From Bog-473 sp963728845 (lineage in GTDB: Bacteria; Actinomycetota; Acidimicrobiia; Acidimicrobiales; RAAP-2): a stretch of DNA of 64,000 nucleotides. The notes below the pieces were generated by a model. That model saw nothing but the letters and a program-made list of their open reading frames with translations, was not told the DNA's origin and ran no database searches. The position numbers and the translations under genes were made by a program. Every line of letters starts with the position of its first letter. Position 1 is the stretch's first letter. This document shows positions 56,990-64,000 of this stretch, one piece after another. The stretch is from assembly GCA_963728845.1 (NCBI GenBank), contig CAVSLS010000041.1, positions 1 to 64,000 of the forward strand, written 5' to 3'.

Positions 56990-57167
56990 CGAAATCCAAC
57001 CTACCGCTCCTCGGCGTCACTTGGACCCGTTTGCTCCGCTGCGCCGGCAAGCGGGCCACTCTTTCATCCGCGTGCCCTCCGCCCTCCAGGGGCGGTGCCG
57101 TACAGCCGCATTCGTGACAGCGGCGTTCGCCATAGCAACGGCTATTGTTGTTGGGACAAAGGGGACC

Positions 57168-58724
57168 ATGCGACGGACCGACCGCCACCGTTTCACCGTT
57201 CGGCAGGGCCTCTTTGTGTTCACCGTGGGGTTGGCGGTGGCGGGGTCAGGCTTCGCCGACCGAGCTGCTGCGGCCGCGCGGCCGCATGGAGCCGTCCAGT
57301 CAGGGCCCCCTCCCGAGGTACGCGGGCAGGCCAACGCATGGCCTCTTCCCGATCACGACTATCTGAATTCCAGGGCTGCCGGCCTGTCGTCAATCCGGAG
57401 CTCGACGGTGTCCCGGCTGAGACCCGTCTGGAGCGTGCCCATCGCGGGGGGCGCCTCGACCTCCCCCATCGTCCTCGGGGGTGTGGCGTACGTACAGGAC
57501 CAGGCCGGAACCGTCTACGCGATTGCGGTGTCATCGGGCCAGGTCAAGTGGAAGACGAAATCTCTCGGGTTCAGCATCGGCCCCTATGGCGTCTCCGTCG
57601 GATGGGGAAGGTTGTTTGCATCCACGCCGACTGGGGTGGCCGCATTCAGGCTGTCTGACGGCGCACCGCTCTGGAACCAGAAGATCACGACCACACCTGG
57701 CCAAGGCGTGGACATCCAGACGCTGCCCTATGACGGGAGGGTCTATGTGGCTAGCGTGCCGGTCAACATCGCCAAGATCTACATCGGGGGATCCGTCGGC
57801 TACCTCGAAGCGCTGGACGCCAACACGGGCAAGATCGACTGGCGTTTCGATACCGTGGATTCGAAGGACATCTGGGGCAACCCAGCAGTCAACTCTGGCG
57901 GTGGTGCCTGGTATCCACCCGCCATCGACATCCGGAGGGGCATCCTGTACTGGGGAGTGGCGAATCCGGCTCCCTTCGTTGGCACTCCGCAATACCCAAA
58001 CGGATCGAGTCGGCCGGGCGCCAATCTCTACAACGACTCCATGGTGGCCCTGTCTGCCACGACCGGAAAGCTGTTGTGGTACCACCAGGTCTTCCCCCAT
58101 GACCTTTACGACCGTGACCAGGTGCAGGCCATGCTCGTCCCGGTGAGGCGCTCCGCCGACGGATCCCGTCTCGTCGCAGTCAGTGCGGGGAAAGGCGGCT
58201 ACGTGCTCGGCCTCAATCCGGTCACCGGCCGCCTCTTATGGAAGACGGCGGTGGGGATTCATCGCAACGGCGACCTGCCTCGCCTTACCGGGCCAACTAC
58301 GATCCTGCCGGGAACGTACGGCGGTGTGCTCACGCCGCCCGCTTCCGCCAACGGCGTCGTCTATGCGGCCGCGCTGAACGCGCCCTCGACTCTCGAGCCC
58401 GACCAGACCGCCTACTTTGGAGGCAAAATCGGCAGCATGGACGGCGACGTCGTCGCCATGTCCACGCGTACAGGCAGGATCGCCTGGGACACGCGGGTCC
58501 CCGGCGATCCCACAGGTGGGGTCACGATCGTCAACAACCTGGTGCTGACCGCGACATATCAAGGAGCGGTGTTCGCACTGAACCGCGCGACCGGCGCGGT
58601 GGTGTGGAGCTACGACGGACCGGGTCACGTCAACGGTTGGATGTCCGTCGTCGGCGACCGCATCTACGTCCCGGTCGGTTCACCGGCGCAGTTGCTCGCC
58701 CTCACGCTTGCACCCGCTCCCTAG
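57168..58724 (+). CDS. exported PQQ-type beta-propeller protein
   Basis: A 518-residue protein. The signal peptide is FTVRQGLFVFTVGLAVAGSG, ending near FADRAAAA. PQQ-like blades follow, each with A-x-x-x-x-T-G-x-x-x-W: ALDANTGKIDWRF, ALSATTGKLLWYH, GLNPVTGRLLWKT, AMSTRTGRIAWDT and ALNRATGAVVWSY. This fits membrane-bound or secreted quinoprotein dehydrogenase-like propellers. The disulfide or metal ligands of true alcohol dehydrogenases are not identified. The ATG at 57168 has AAGGGG upstream. Confidence 0.85.
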   Translation: MRRTDRHRFTVRQGLFVFTVGLAVAGSGFADRAAAAARPHGAVQSGPPPEVRGQANAWPLPDHDYLNSRAAGLSSIRSSTVSRLRPVWSVPIAGGASTSPIVLGGVAYVQDQAGTVYAIAVSSGQVKWKTKSLGFSIGPYGVSVGWGRLFASTPTGVAAFRLSDGAPLWNQKITTTPGQGVDIQTLPYDGRVYVASVPVNIAKIYIGGSVGYLEALDANTGKIDWRFDTVDSKDIWGNPAVNSGGGAWYPPAIDIRRGILYWGVANPAPFVGTPQYPNGSSRPGANLYNDSMVALSATTGKLLWYHQVFPHDLYDRDQVQAMLVPVRRSADGSRLVAVSAGKGGYVLGLNPVTGRLLWKTAVGIHRNGDLPRLTGPTTILPGTYGGVLTPPASANGVVYAAALNAPSTLEPDQTAYFGGKIGSMDGDVVAMSTRTGRIAWDTRVPGDPTGGVTIVNNLVLTATYQGAVFALNRATGAVVWSYDGPGHVNGWMSVVGDRIYVPVGSPAQLLALTLAPAP

Positions 58725-58801
58725 CCCGGCGACGATCCCAAGACTGGTGGGTCCTTTGTCCATAATCCTGTCCATGAACTCGAGCGGAACCATCCGGTGG
58801 T

Positions 58802-58981
58802 TTAGTTCGTGCCGCCTGCCTTGAACATTTGCAGGGTAGTCCCACATTGCACGCAATACACGATTTGGATCGGCATCGGAACGGGGCCCCCAGCGTCCGA
58901 GGTGACCTCAATCGTACGAAATCGAGCCTCGCTGCTCACGCTCGCTCGACACCGCGGACAGAGCGGCTCCGTTGCCTCCAG
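58802..58981 (-). CDS. possible small zinc-ribbon protein
   Basis: The frame ends at a TAA (58802-58804) and reads PLCPRCRASVSSEARF, then IVYCVQCGTTLQMFKAGG. Two C-x2-C pairs about 35 residues apart form a zinc ribbon. No good start codon is visible; the frame is open further upstream (GWRGLEATE), so a frameshift or a TTG/CTG start is needed. Weakly supported. Confidence 0.35.
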   Translation of the reverse strand: MEATEPLCPRCRASVSSEARFRTIEVTSDAGGPVPMPIQIVYCVQCGTTLQMFKAGGTN

Positions 58982-59057
58982 CCCTCTCCAGCCCTGTGTG
59001 CTGGAGACCCGAAGAGTCCCGCCATTGCGCCATGGCGGTAGCCCCTAACGTTTTCTC

Positions 59058-59522
59058 ATGCCCATGTCCGATTACGTGAGGCGGCTCCGTGAACTGATCG
59101 GGAAGGAACTGCTGCTCTTGCCCTCTGTCAGCGTGCTCGTCCATGATGAGCGTGGACGCCTCATGCTCGTCCGACATGCAGACTCTGGCCTTTGGGGACT
59201 TGTCGGCGGTGCAGTGGAGGTCGATGAGCGCCCAGACGAGGCGGCTGTTCGGGAGACCGAGGAGGAGACTGGGCTGCGTGTGGAGCTGACCCGCCTTGTC
59301 GCCACGCTCGGAGGGCCCAGGTTTCGGGTCAGGTATGCCAACGGTGACGAGACTGCGTATGTCACGATCGTCTACGAGGCTCGGGCTTCAGGAGGCGAGC
59401 AGAGGCCAGACGGAGACGAGATCATTGAACTGGGTTGGTTCGAGCGCAATGAGCTCGGGGCGATCGACCTCGGCACGATCGCTCAGGCGACGTTGGCGGA
59501 ACTGGGCTGGCTGTCCGCATGA
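59058..59522 (+). CDS. NUDIX hydrolase
   Basis: A 154-residue NUDIX protein. The Nudix box is GGAVEVDERPDEAAVRETEE followed by ETG, with all conserved Gly, Glu and Arg. VSVLVHDERGRLMLVRHADSG precedes it. Such enzymes cleave nucleoside diphosphate derivatives; the substrate cannot be told. Two ATGs (59058 and 59064) are possible starts. Confidence 0.9.
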   Translation: MPMSDYVRRLRELIGKELLLLPSVSVLVHDERGRLMLVRHADSGLWGLVGGAVEVDERPDEAAVRETEEETGLRVELTRLVATLGGPRFRVRYANGDETAYVTIVYEARASGGEQRPDGDEIIELGWFERNELGAIDLGTIAQATLAELGWLSA

Positions 59523-59648
59523 GCGGTCCGGTGGGCGGGCCGGAGTTCTTCGTCCCGCGTTGTTTTTCGGGGCGCGCCAAATGCCGGCGGTGATCAGCGC
59601 GGCATTCACTCCGAGGCCGAACGTCTGGTTGTGCCCTAGGTTCGCACC

Positions 59649-59993
59649 ATGACGGCATTTATCAAATACGTGACCTTCGACTGTGCCGATCCACGACGGC
59701 TCTCGGCCTTCTGGTCAGAAGTAACCGGCTACCATCCCGTCGCAGCCGAAGAGGACTTTGCCGCCCTGTCCGCTCCCGATCACCGAGGAGTTCGCGGGAT
59801 CTTGTTCTGGCGAGTTCCCGAACCCAAGGCTGCAAAGAGCCGAATGCACGTTGATCTGGCCACCAAGAGCCCTGAAGACGAGATCGAACGCCTTGTCGCA
59901 CTCGGTGCAACGAAGGTGGAACGCCGGGAGGACAACGGAACTAACTGGACGGTGATGTTGGACCCAGAGGGAAACGAGTTCTGCATAGGGTGA
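59649..59993 (+). CDS. VOC-family protein (glyoxalase-6 type)
   Basis: A 114-residue protein: YVTFDCADPRRLSAFWSEVTGY, then SRMHVDLATKSPEDEIERLVALGA and TVMLDPEGNEFCIG. This is the common actinobacterial VOC subgroup of unknown function. His in MHVDL and Glu in NEFC would be metal ligands. Intact and alone. Confidence 0.88.
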   Translation: MTAFIKYVTFDCADPRRLSAFWSEVTGYHPVAAEEDFAALSAPDHRGVRGILFWRVPEPKAAKSRMHVDLATKSPEDEIERLVALGATKVERREDNGTNWTVMLDPEGNEFCIG

Positions 59994-60112
59994 ATCGCAT
60001 CCTGGGCGCCCGCTAACGGCGGTAGAACCGTCGAGCTGGTCGGAGATCGCGCAGACGAGTCCCACCCGGAAAGAAATCGCGGCAGACTACAGAAGGCAAG
60101 GAGGGCTGTGAC

Positions 60113-61303
60113 GTGACCGAAGCCGAGGCTCCAGCGGATCCGACCCAGCATCTCTTCTCGTTCGAGACCGCGAGCGACCCCCATCCCACCTACCAACAGC
60201 TCCTGCGGGACTGTCCCGTCGCCCACGGCCAATTCGGCGACCATCCGAGCGTCGTTGTCTCGCGTTATGCCGACGTCAACTGGGCGCTTCGCCACCCTGA
60301 ATACTTCAGCTCGGCGGGCGGAACCGTGGGCGTCGGTGAGCAGCCGCTCATCCCGGTGGAAGTCGACCCGCCGCGTCACACCGCCTACCGGCGATTCCTC
60401 AATCCGCGCTTCGTGCCACGTGAGATCGAAAGGCTCGAACCCGAGGTGCGCTGTCTGGTCCGCCGGCTCGTCGAGTCGCTCGCCGGACGGGACGGCTGTG
60501 ACTTCCACGAGGAGTTCTCCACTCCGCTGCCCTCGGGCATCTTCCTGGCCCTGATGGGCCTGCCAGACGCGGACCTCCCTCAGTTCCTGCAGTGGCGCGA
60601 CGACACCATTCGCCCCGACGTCGCGCCGGGGGACTTCGAAGGAGCGGAGGAGGTGCGCCGACACACCGCACTGGCGATCAACGACTACTTCCGCGGCGCA
60701 ATCGCCCGGCGGCGAGACCACCCCGATGGAACGCTCCTTTCAGACGTGGTGCAGGCAAGTGTCGACGGAGAGCCCCTCACCGAGGTCGAGTTGCTCGGGA
60801 TCTCCCATCTGCTCCTTCTCGGCGGTCTCGACACGGTGACCGCCACCCTCGACTGCATGGTGACGTTCTTGGCCGAGCACCCCGCCGAGCGGGCGCTGAT
60901 CACGGCCAATCCCGACAGCATTCCGGCTGCTGTCGAAGAGCTCTTGCGATGGACCACGCCCGTCCAGGTGCTGCCCCGCATCGTCGCTCAGGAGGTCGAG
61001 CTGGGCGGCATCAAGCTCGGCCTGGGAGATCGGGTCACGTTGGTGCTCGGTGCGGCCAATTGCGACGCCGAGGTGTTCGAGCCGGGTTGGGATCTGAGCC
61101 GCTCCCCGAATCGTCACCTCGCGTTCGGCGCCGGAAACCACCTCTGTCTCGGGGCGCACCTTGCCCGCCTGGAATTGCGCGTGGCGTTAGAAGAGTTCCA
61201 CCAACGCATTCCCAACTACCACATCCGTGACGACGTGGACCTCTTGTTCTCTCCGGGTATCCGCCAGGCCAACTCGCTGCCCCTGGTCTTCGACCCAGGC
61301 TGA
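60113..61303 (+). CDS. cytochrome P450
   Basis: A 396-residue soluble P450. The I-helix segment is LLLGGLDTVTATLD, E-x-x-R is EELLR, and the heme Cys is in FGAGNHLCLGAHLARLE. VEVDPPRHTAYRRFLNPRF is the C-helix signature (PPxHxxxR). The GTG start has AGGAGG eight bases upstream. It resembles monoterpene- and steroid-type bacterial P450s. It runs convergent to the aldehyde dehydrogenase with 12 bases between them; the two could act in one oxidation route, though no ferredoxin is seen. Confidence 0.92.
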   Translation: MTEAEAPADPTQHLFSFETASDPHPTYQQLLRDCPVAHGQFGDHPSVVVSRYADVNWALRHPEYFSSAGGTVGVGEQPLIPVEVDPPRHTAYRRFLNPRFVPREIERLEPEVRCLVRRLVESLAGRDGCDFHEEFSTPLPSGIFLALMGLPDADLPQFLQWRDDTIRPDVAPGDFEGAEEVRRHTALAINDYFRGAIARRRDHPDGTLLSDVVQASVDGEPLTEVELLGISHLLLLGGLDTVTATLDCMVTFLAEHPAERALITANPDSIPAAVEELLRWTTPVQVLPRIVAQEVELGGIKLGLGDRVTLVLGAANCDAEVFEPGWDLSRSPNRHLAFGAGNHLCLGAHLARLELRVALEEFHQRIPNYHIRDDVDLLFSPGIRQANSLPLVFDPG

Positions 61304-61315
61304 ACCGCAGCGGGC

Positions 61316-62803
61316 CTACACCTCGTATCCCGTAGGTCTGCCTTCCAAAATGACCGTCTTCGTTTCGAGGAAAGGTGCGAGCCCTTCCGTACCACCCTCG
61401 CGGCCGATCCCCGATTGTTTGAACCCGCCGAAGGCGATGCCGAAGTCAGTGCGGAACGCGTTGTGTCCGACCGTGCCTGATCGCAGCCGGCCTGCGACCC
61501 GGCGAGCGCGATCAAGGTCGTTCGTGAACACAGACGCGTTGAGCCCATAGATCGTATCGTTGGCAATCTCAATTGCCTGTTCCTCGTTGCGCGCCGGGAT
61601 GACGCTCAGCACAGGCCCGAAGATCTCCTCCTGGGCGATCGTCGAGGCGTTGTCGACATTGCCAAAGACCGTCGGCTCTATGTAGTAGCCCTTTTCGAGG
61701 TGCTCTGGTCGGCTCCCGCCGGCGACCAAGGTGGCCCCTTCCGCCTTCCCCTTGGAGATGTAACCCTCGACCCTGTCGCGTTGCCTTTCTGCGACGAGCG
61801 GACCCATCTGCGTGCTCGGATCGAATGGATCACCGACCTGCACGTTGGAAAAGACGTCCGCCAGTGCTTCGGCCATCTGGTCATGCCGGCCTTCCGTCAC
61901 GACGATCCGTGTGAGCGACGAGCAGACTTGACCCGTCAGCATGCACTCGGCGCGCGCCAGCGTCGCAGCTGCCATGGGGATGTCCATGTCGTCGAGGACC
62001 ACGGCGGCGGACTTCCCACCCAATTCGAGGGTGCAGCGAGCGATCCGTTCGCCACAGATCGAAGCAATCCGGCGGCCGGCGGCGGTAGATCCGGTAAAGG
62101 TGATCTTGTCGACTCGTGGGTCTCGCACGAGGAGCTCTGACACCTCCCGATCAGCCGTGACCACGTTGATGACTCCTGGCGGCAGCCCCGCTGCCTCGGC
62201 AATCTCTGCCAGGATGTATCCCTCAGCCGGCGCTTCCGGCGAGGACTTCAATATCACTGTGCAACCTGCGATCAACGCGGGCGCGACCTTGTAACTGATC
62301 AGACCAAGGGGTGCGTTCCACGGGATGATGGCGCCGACGACTCCCACCGGCTCACGAACCAGAAGACCGAAGTCGCCCATTGAAGGGGCCACCTCCTCCT
62401 CGAAGGCATACGTGCCGCCAAGTCCCGCGTAGTACTCAAAGGTGGCAGCACCTCCGCTCGCCGCGTGCTGGGCTATGGAGTGTAAGACGCCGGACTCGCG
62501 GGGCCACAGTTGCCCCAAGTCAACGGCCCGGTCCCGCAACCCATCGGCAAGGGAGCGCAGGTGGGTCGCTCGCTCGCGGTGCCGCATCCGCGCCCAGGGT
62601 CCCTGGTCGAAGGCCTGCCGTGCCGCTGCCACCGCGCGGTCGATGTCGGCCTCCTTGGCCTCGGCCACCGAGAGAAAGACTTCTTCGTTGGTGGAGTCGG
62701 TGACGTCGATGGTGTCCTTGGAGGACGGATCGACCCAAGCGCCCCCGATGAAGAACTGCCCCGCGTGGTGCAATGCTGACGCCGTGTCACTCGCCGTGGT
62801 CAC
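61316..62803 (-). CDS. aldehyde dehydrogenase
   Basis: A 495-residue NAD(P)-dependent aldehyde dehydrogenase of normal length. It shows PWNAPLGLISYKVAPALIAG, FTGSTAAGRRIA (cofactor site), ELGGKS with the catalytic Glu, GQVCSSLTR with the nucleophile Cys, EEIFGPVLSVIP and GIAFGGFKQSGIGREGG. The start is GTG at 62803 with GGGGAG about seven bases upstream; the long open frame upstream crosses the third tRNA-Ser repeat and is not coding. Confidence 0.92.
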   Translation of the reverse strand: MTTASDTASALHHAGQFFIGGAWVDPSSKDTIDVTDSTNEEVFLSVAEAKEADIDRAVAAARQAFDQGPWARMRHRERATHLRSLADGLRDRAVDLGQLWPRESGVLHSIAQHAASGGAATFEYYAGLGGTYAFEEEVAPSMGDFGLLVREPVGVVGAIIPWNAPLGLISYKVAPALIAGCTVILKSSPEAPAEGYILAEIAEAAGLPPGVINVVTADREVSELLVRDPRVDKITFTGSTAAGRRIASICGERIARCTLELGGKSAAVVLDDMDIPMAAATLARAECMLTGQVCSSLTRIVVTEGRHDQMAEALADVFSNVQVGDPFDPSTQMGPLVAERQRDRVEGYISKGKAEGATLVAGGSRPEHLEKGYYIEPTVFGNVDNASTIAQEEIFGPVLSVIPARNEEQAIEIANDTIYGLNASVFTNDLDRARRVAGRLRSGTVGHNAFRTDFGIAFGGFKQSGIGREGGTEGLAPFLETKTVILEGRPTGYEV

Positions 62804-63266
62804 CGTCACACTCCCCTCGTCTCCTTCGGCGCCGATCAGCTCGGAGCCTGGTGTCGACGTCCGGCTCTCGGACGATTGCTTCCCATAATCCTGCCCCCAA
62901 AGTTGAAGGGCATGCAGATGGTGGGTCCGATTCGGCCGCTCTCGCACATCTCCCAGGGCTTTCGCGAACGTCGTCCGGGCTCGATCCTGCGGGGGACCGG
63001 GGTGGAGCTCCGAGGACACCGGCCGAGAACCGCCGTAGGTTCGGACACGGTGCGGGGTCCGTCGGCCATATTTCACGGTGGATCAGACGGGCTTCCACTT
63101 CGGCGATCTGGCGTGGGAGGCCGACACCGGGTTTACCAGTACGTTCGTGACGTCGCACGAGAGCTGCCTGGCCGGTCCCGTCCCGGGCGGGTCCCGGAAC
63201 CGCCCTTCGGCCGGCGCGGGAAGCATGATCTGATTGAACGTTCGCTCACGCCCGCCACCACACGGT
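62804..63266. other. junction region containing the third tRNA-Ser remnant
   Basis: No gene is supported here. The repeat at 62926 lies inside, and the rest may be chromosomal flank. It also holds the promoter for the aldehyde dehydrogenase. Confidence 0.4.
62926..62970. repeat. third partial tRNA-Ser 5' repeat
   Basis: Bases 62926-62946 equal the 21-base core at 27380-27400 and 55933-55953. Beyond it, acceptor-arm bases (GGAGATG on the minus strand, one change from the tRNA) and a leader-like GCGAAA are kept. The match to the other copies fades faster, fitting an older insertion or another element type. Confidence 0.6.
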
Positions 63267-64000
63267 TCATAAGGTGATCACGACCTTGCCCCGTGCCCTG
63301 CCCGCCATGAAGTATCGAACGGCGGCGGCCGCCTCGCTGACCGGGTACGTCCGGTCGACGACCGGCGTGACCGTCCCTGCTTCGAGCAGTTCCCGGAGAA
63401 CCGACAAGTCCGCGGCGTTCTCCTTGGCGCCCAGCATGCCCAGATTCTGACTCACGAACGGGGAGAGCATGATCGCCCGGAGTTGGCGGTCGAAGCCGCC
63501 GATCCACCGGCCGTCGGTCTCGCCTCCGATGATCACGAGCCGTCCACCGCGGGTGAGGGCCCGACGGAGGTGCGACAACCGGCTGTTGCCTGCAATGTCG
63601 AGGATCGCGTCGTAGCGGTGCTCGTCGCCGAGAAAGCCGGCGTGTGTGTAGTCGACTACATGGTCGGCTCCGAGGGGACGGACCAGGTCCATCTTGGCCG
63701 TGCTGCACACGCCCGTGACCTCGGCGCCGAAGGCCTTGGCGATCTGGACCGCGAAGGTCCCCACACCTCCCGAGGCACCGATGATCAGCACCTGCTCTCC
63801 AGGTTTCACCTTGGCGCGGTCTCGCAGACCCTGCAACGCGGTCATCCCGGAGATGGGAACCGCGGCGGCTTGCTCGAAGGAGAGATTTGACGGCTTCGTG
63901 GCCAGTCGTCCGACCTCTGCGCAGGCGTACTCGGCGAAGGACCCTTCGCCGGTGCCATACACCTCGTCGCCTGGCTCGAACCCGGTCACGTTCTCTCCGA
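63267..64000 (-). CDS. medium-chain dehydrogenase/reductase (quinone reductase-like), 5' part outside window
   Basis: The frame runs off the right edge. It reads GFEPGDEVYGTGEGSFAEY, FEQAAAVPISGMTALQGL and the nucleotide loop GASGGVGTFAVQIAKAFGA, with ending FMAGRARGKVVITL. It fits zinc-free MDR proteins of the NADPH:quinone reductase group. The catalytic zinc Cys residues are absent. At least 244 residues of a roughly 320-residue enzyme are present. Confidence 0.88.
   Translation of the reverse strand, partial: GENVTGFEPGDEVYGTGEGSFAEYACAEVGRLATKPSNLSFEQAAAVPISGMTALQGLRDRAKVKPGEQVLIIGASGGVGTFAVQIAKAFGAEVTGVCSTAKMDLVRPLGADHVVDYTHAGFLGDEHRYDAILDIAGNSRLSHLRRALTRGGRLVIIGGETDGRWIGGFDRQLRAIMLSPFVSQNLGMLGAKENAADLSVLRELLEAGTVTPVVDRTYPVSEAAAAVRYFMAGRARGKVVITL

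Noticed and set aside
62926..62970. A third tRNA gene
   Set aside because: Only about 29 bases of the 5' end match; it is a remnant.
61316..63076. Aldehyde dehydrogenase starting at 63076
   Set aside because: The extra N-terminus would be translated from the tRNA-Ser repeat; GTG 62803 with a ribosome site fits the family length.

Overview
The window is GC-rich with strong GC3 bias and carries actinobacterial-type genes: a RecA with an intein, an F420/LLM-type oxidoreductase, DUF3048, DUF4235, DUF6325 and SHOCT proteins, and a cinA-pgsA-rimO order. I infer a high-GC actinobacterium, possibly of the Acidimicrobiia type, but no rRNA or other decisive marker is present.

The left part, about 1-27.4 kb, looks like core chromosome. 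It begins with the broken end of an alpha-L-rhamnosidase and an ABM-like protein. A three-gene catabolic operon follows (enoyl-CoA hydratase, LLM oxidoreductase, amidohydrolase; 1101-3978). Next come serB with a HlyIII-type membrane protein and a hexapeptide acetyltransferase on the minus strand, and two exported plus-strand proteins: a Tat-exported dimethylformamidase-like protein and a DUF3048 lipoprotein. A DUF4214-methyltransferase precedes intein-containing recA, which has a LexA-type box upstream. Then come two related secreted proteins, a macro-domain protein and DUF2127, an envelope-glycan pair (GT2-GtrA and a GT39-type protein), an OmpR-type two-component system, and cinA-pgsA-rimO.

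At 27320-27407 lies tRNA-Ser(GCU). Its 5' half and leader recur at 55924-56007, and a shorter copy lies near 62926-62970. A tyrosine integrase starts just beside the tRNA at 27514. I read this as tandem integration: element A (about 27.45-55.95 kb, with the integrase) and element B (about 55.95-62.95 kb, with no integrase seen). Element A is a patchwork of small enzymes, three transposase remnants, one IS3-like copy, a cluster of small membrane/stress proteins around a SulP transporter, a P450, and resistance-type genes (MFS exporter, aminoglycoside phosphotransferase-like, Erm-like methyltransferase). Element B carries two beta-propeller proteins, a NUDIX hydrolase, a VOC protein, a P450 and an aldehyde dehydrogenase. 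A medium-chain reductase runs off the right edge.

Many genes show single-base frameshifts, mostly apparent losses of one G or C in a short run. Examples are the GT39 gene, the histidine kinase, cinA, the SulP transporter, the potassium channel and the integrase. Because they also hit expected core genes, sequence error is at least as likely as real decay. One exception, an 11-bp tandem duplication at 47870-47891, looks like a true mutation.
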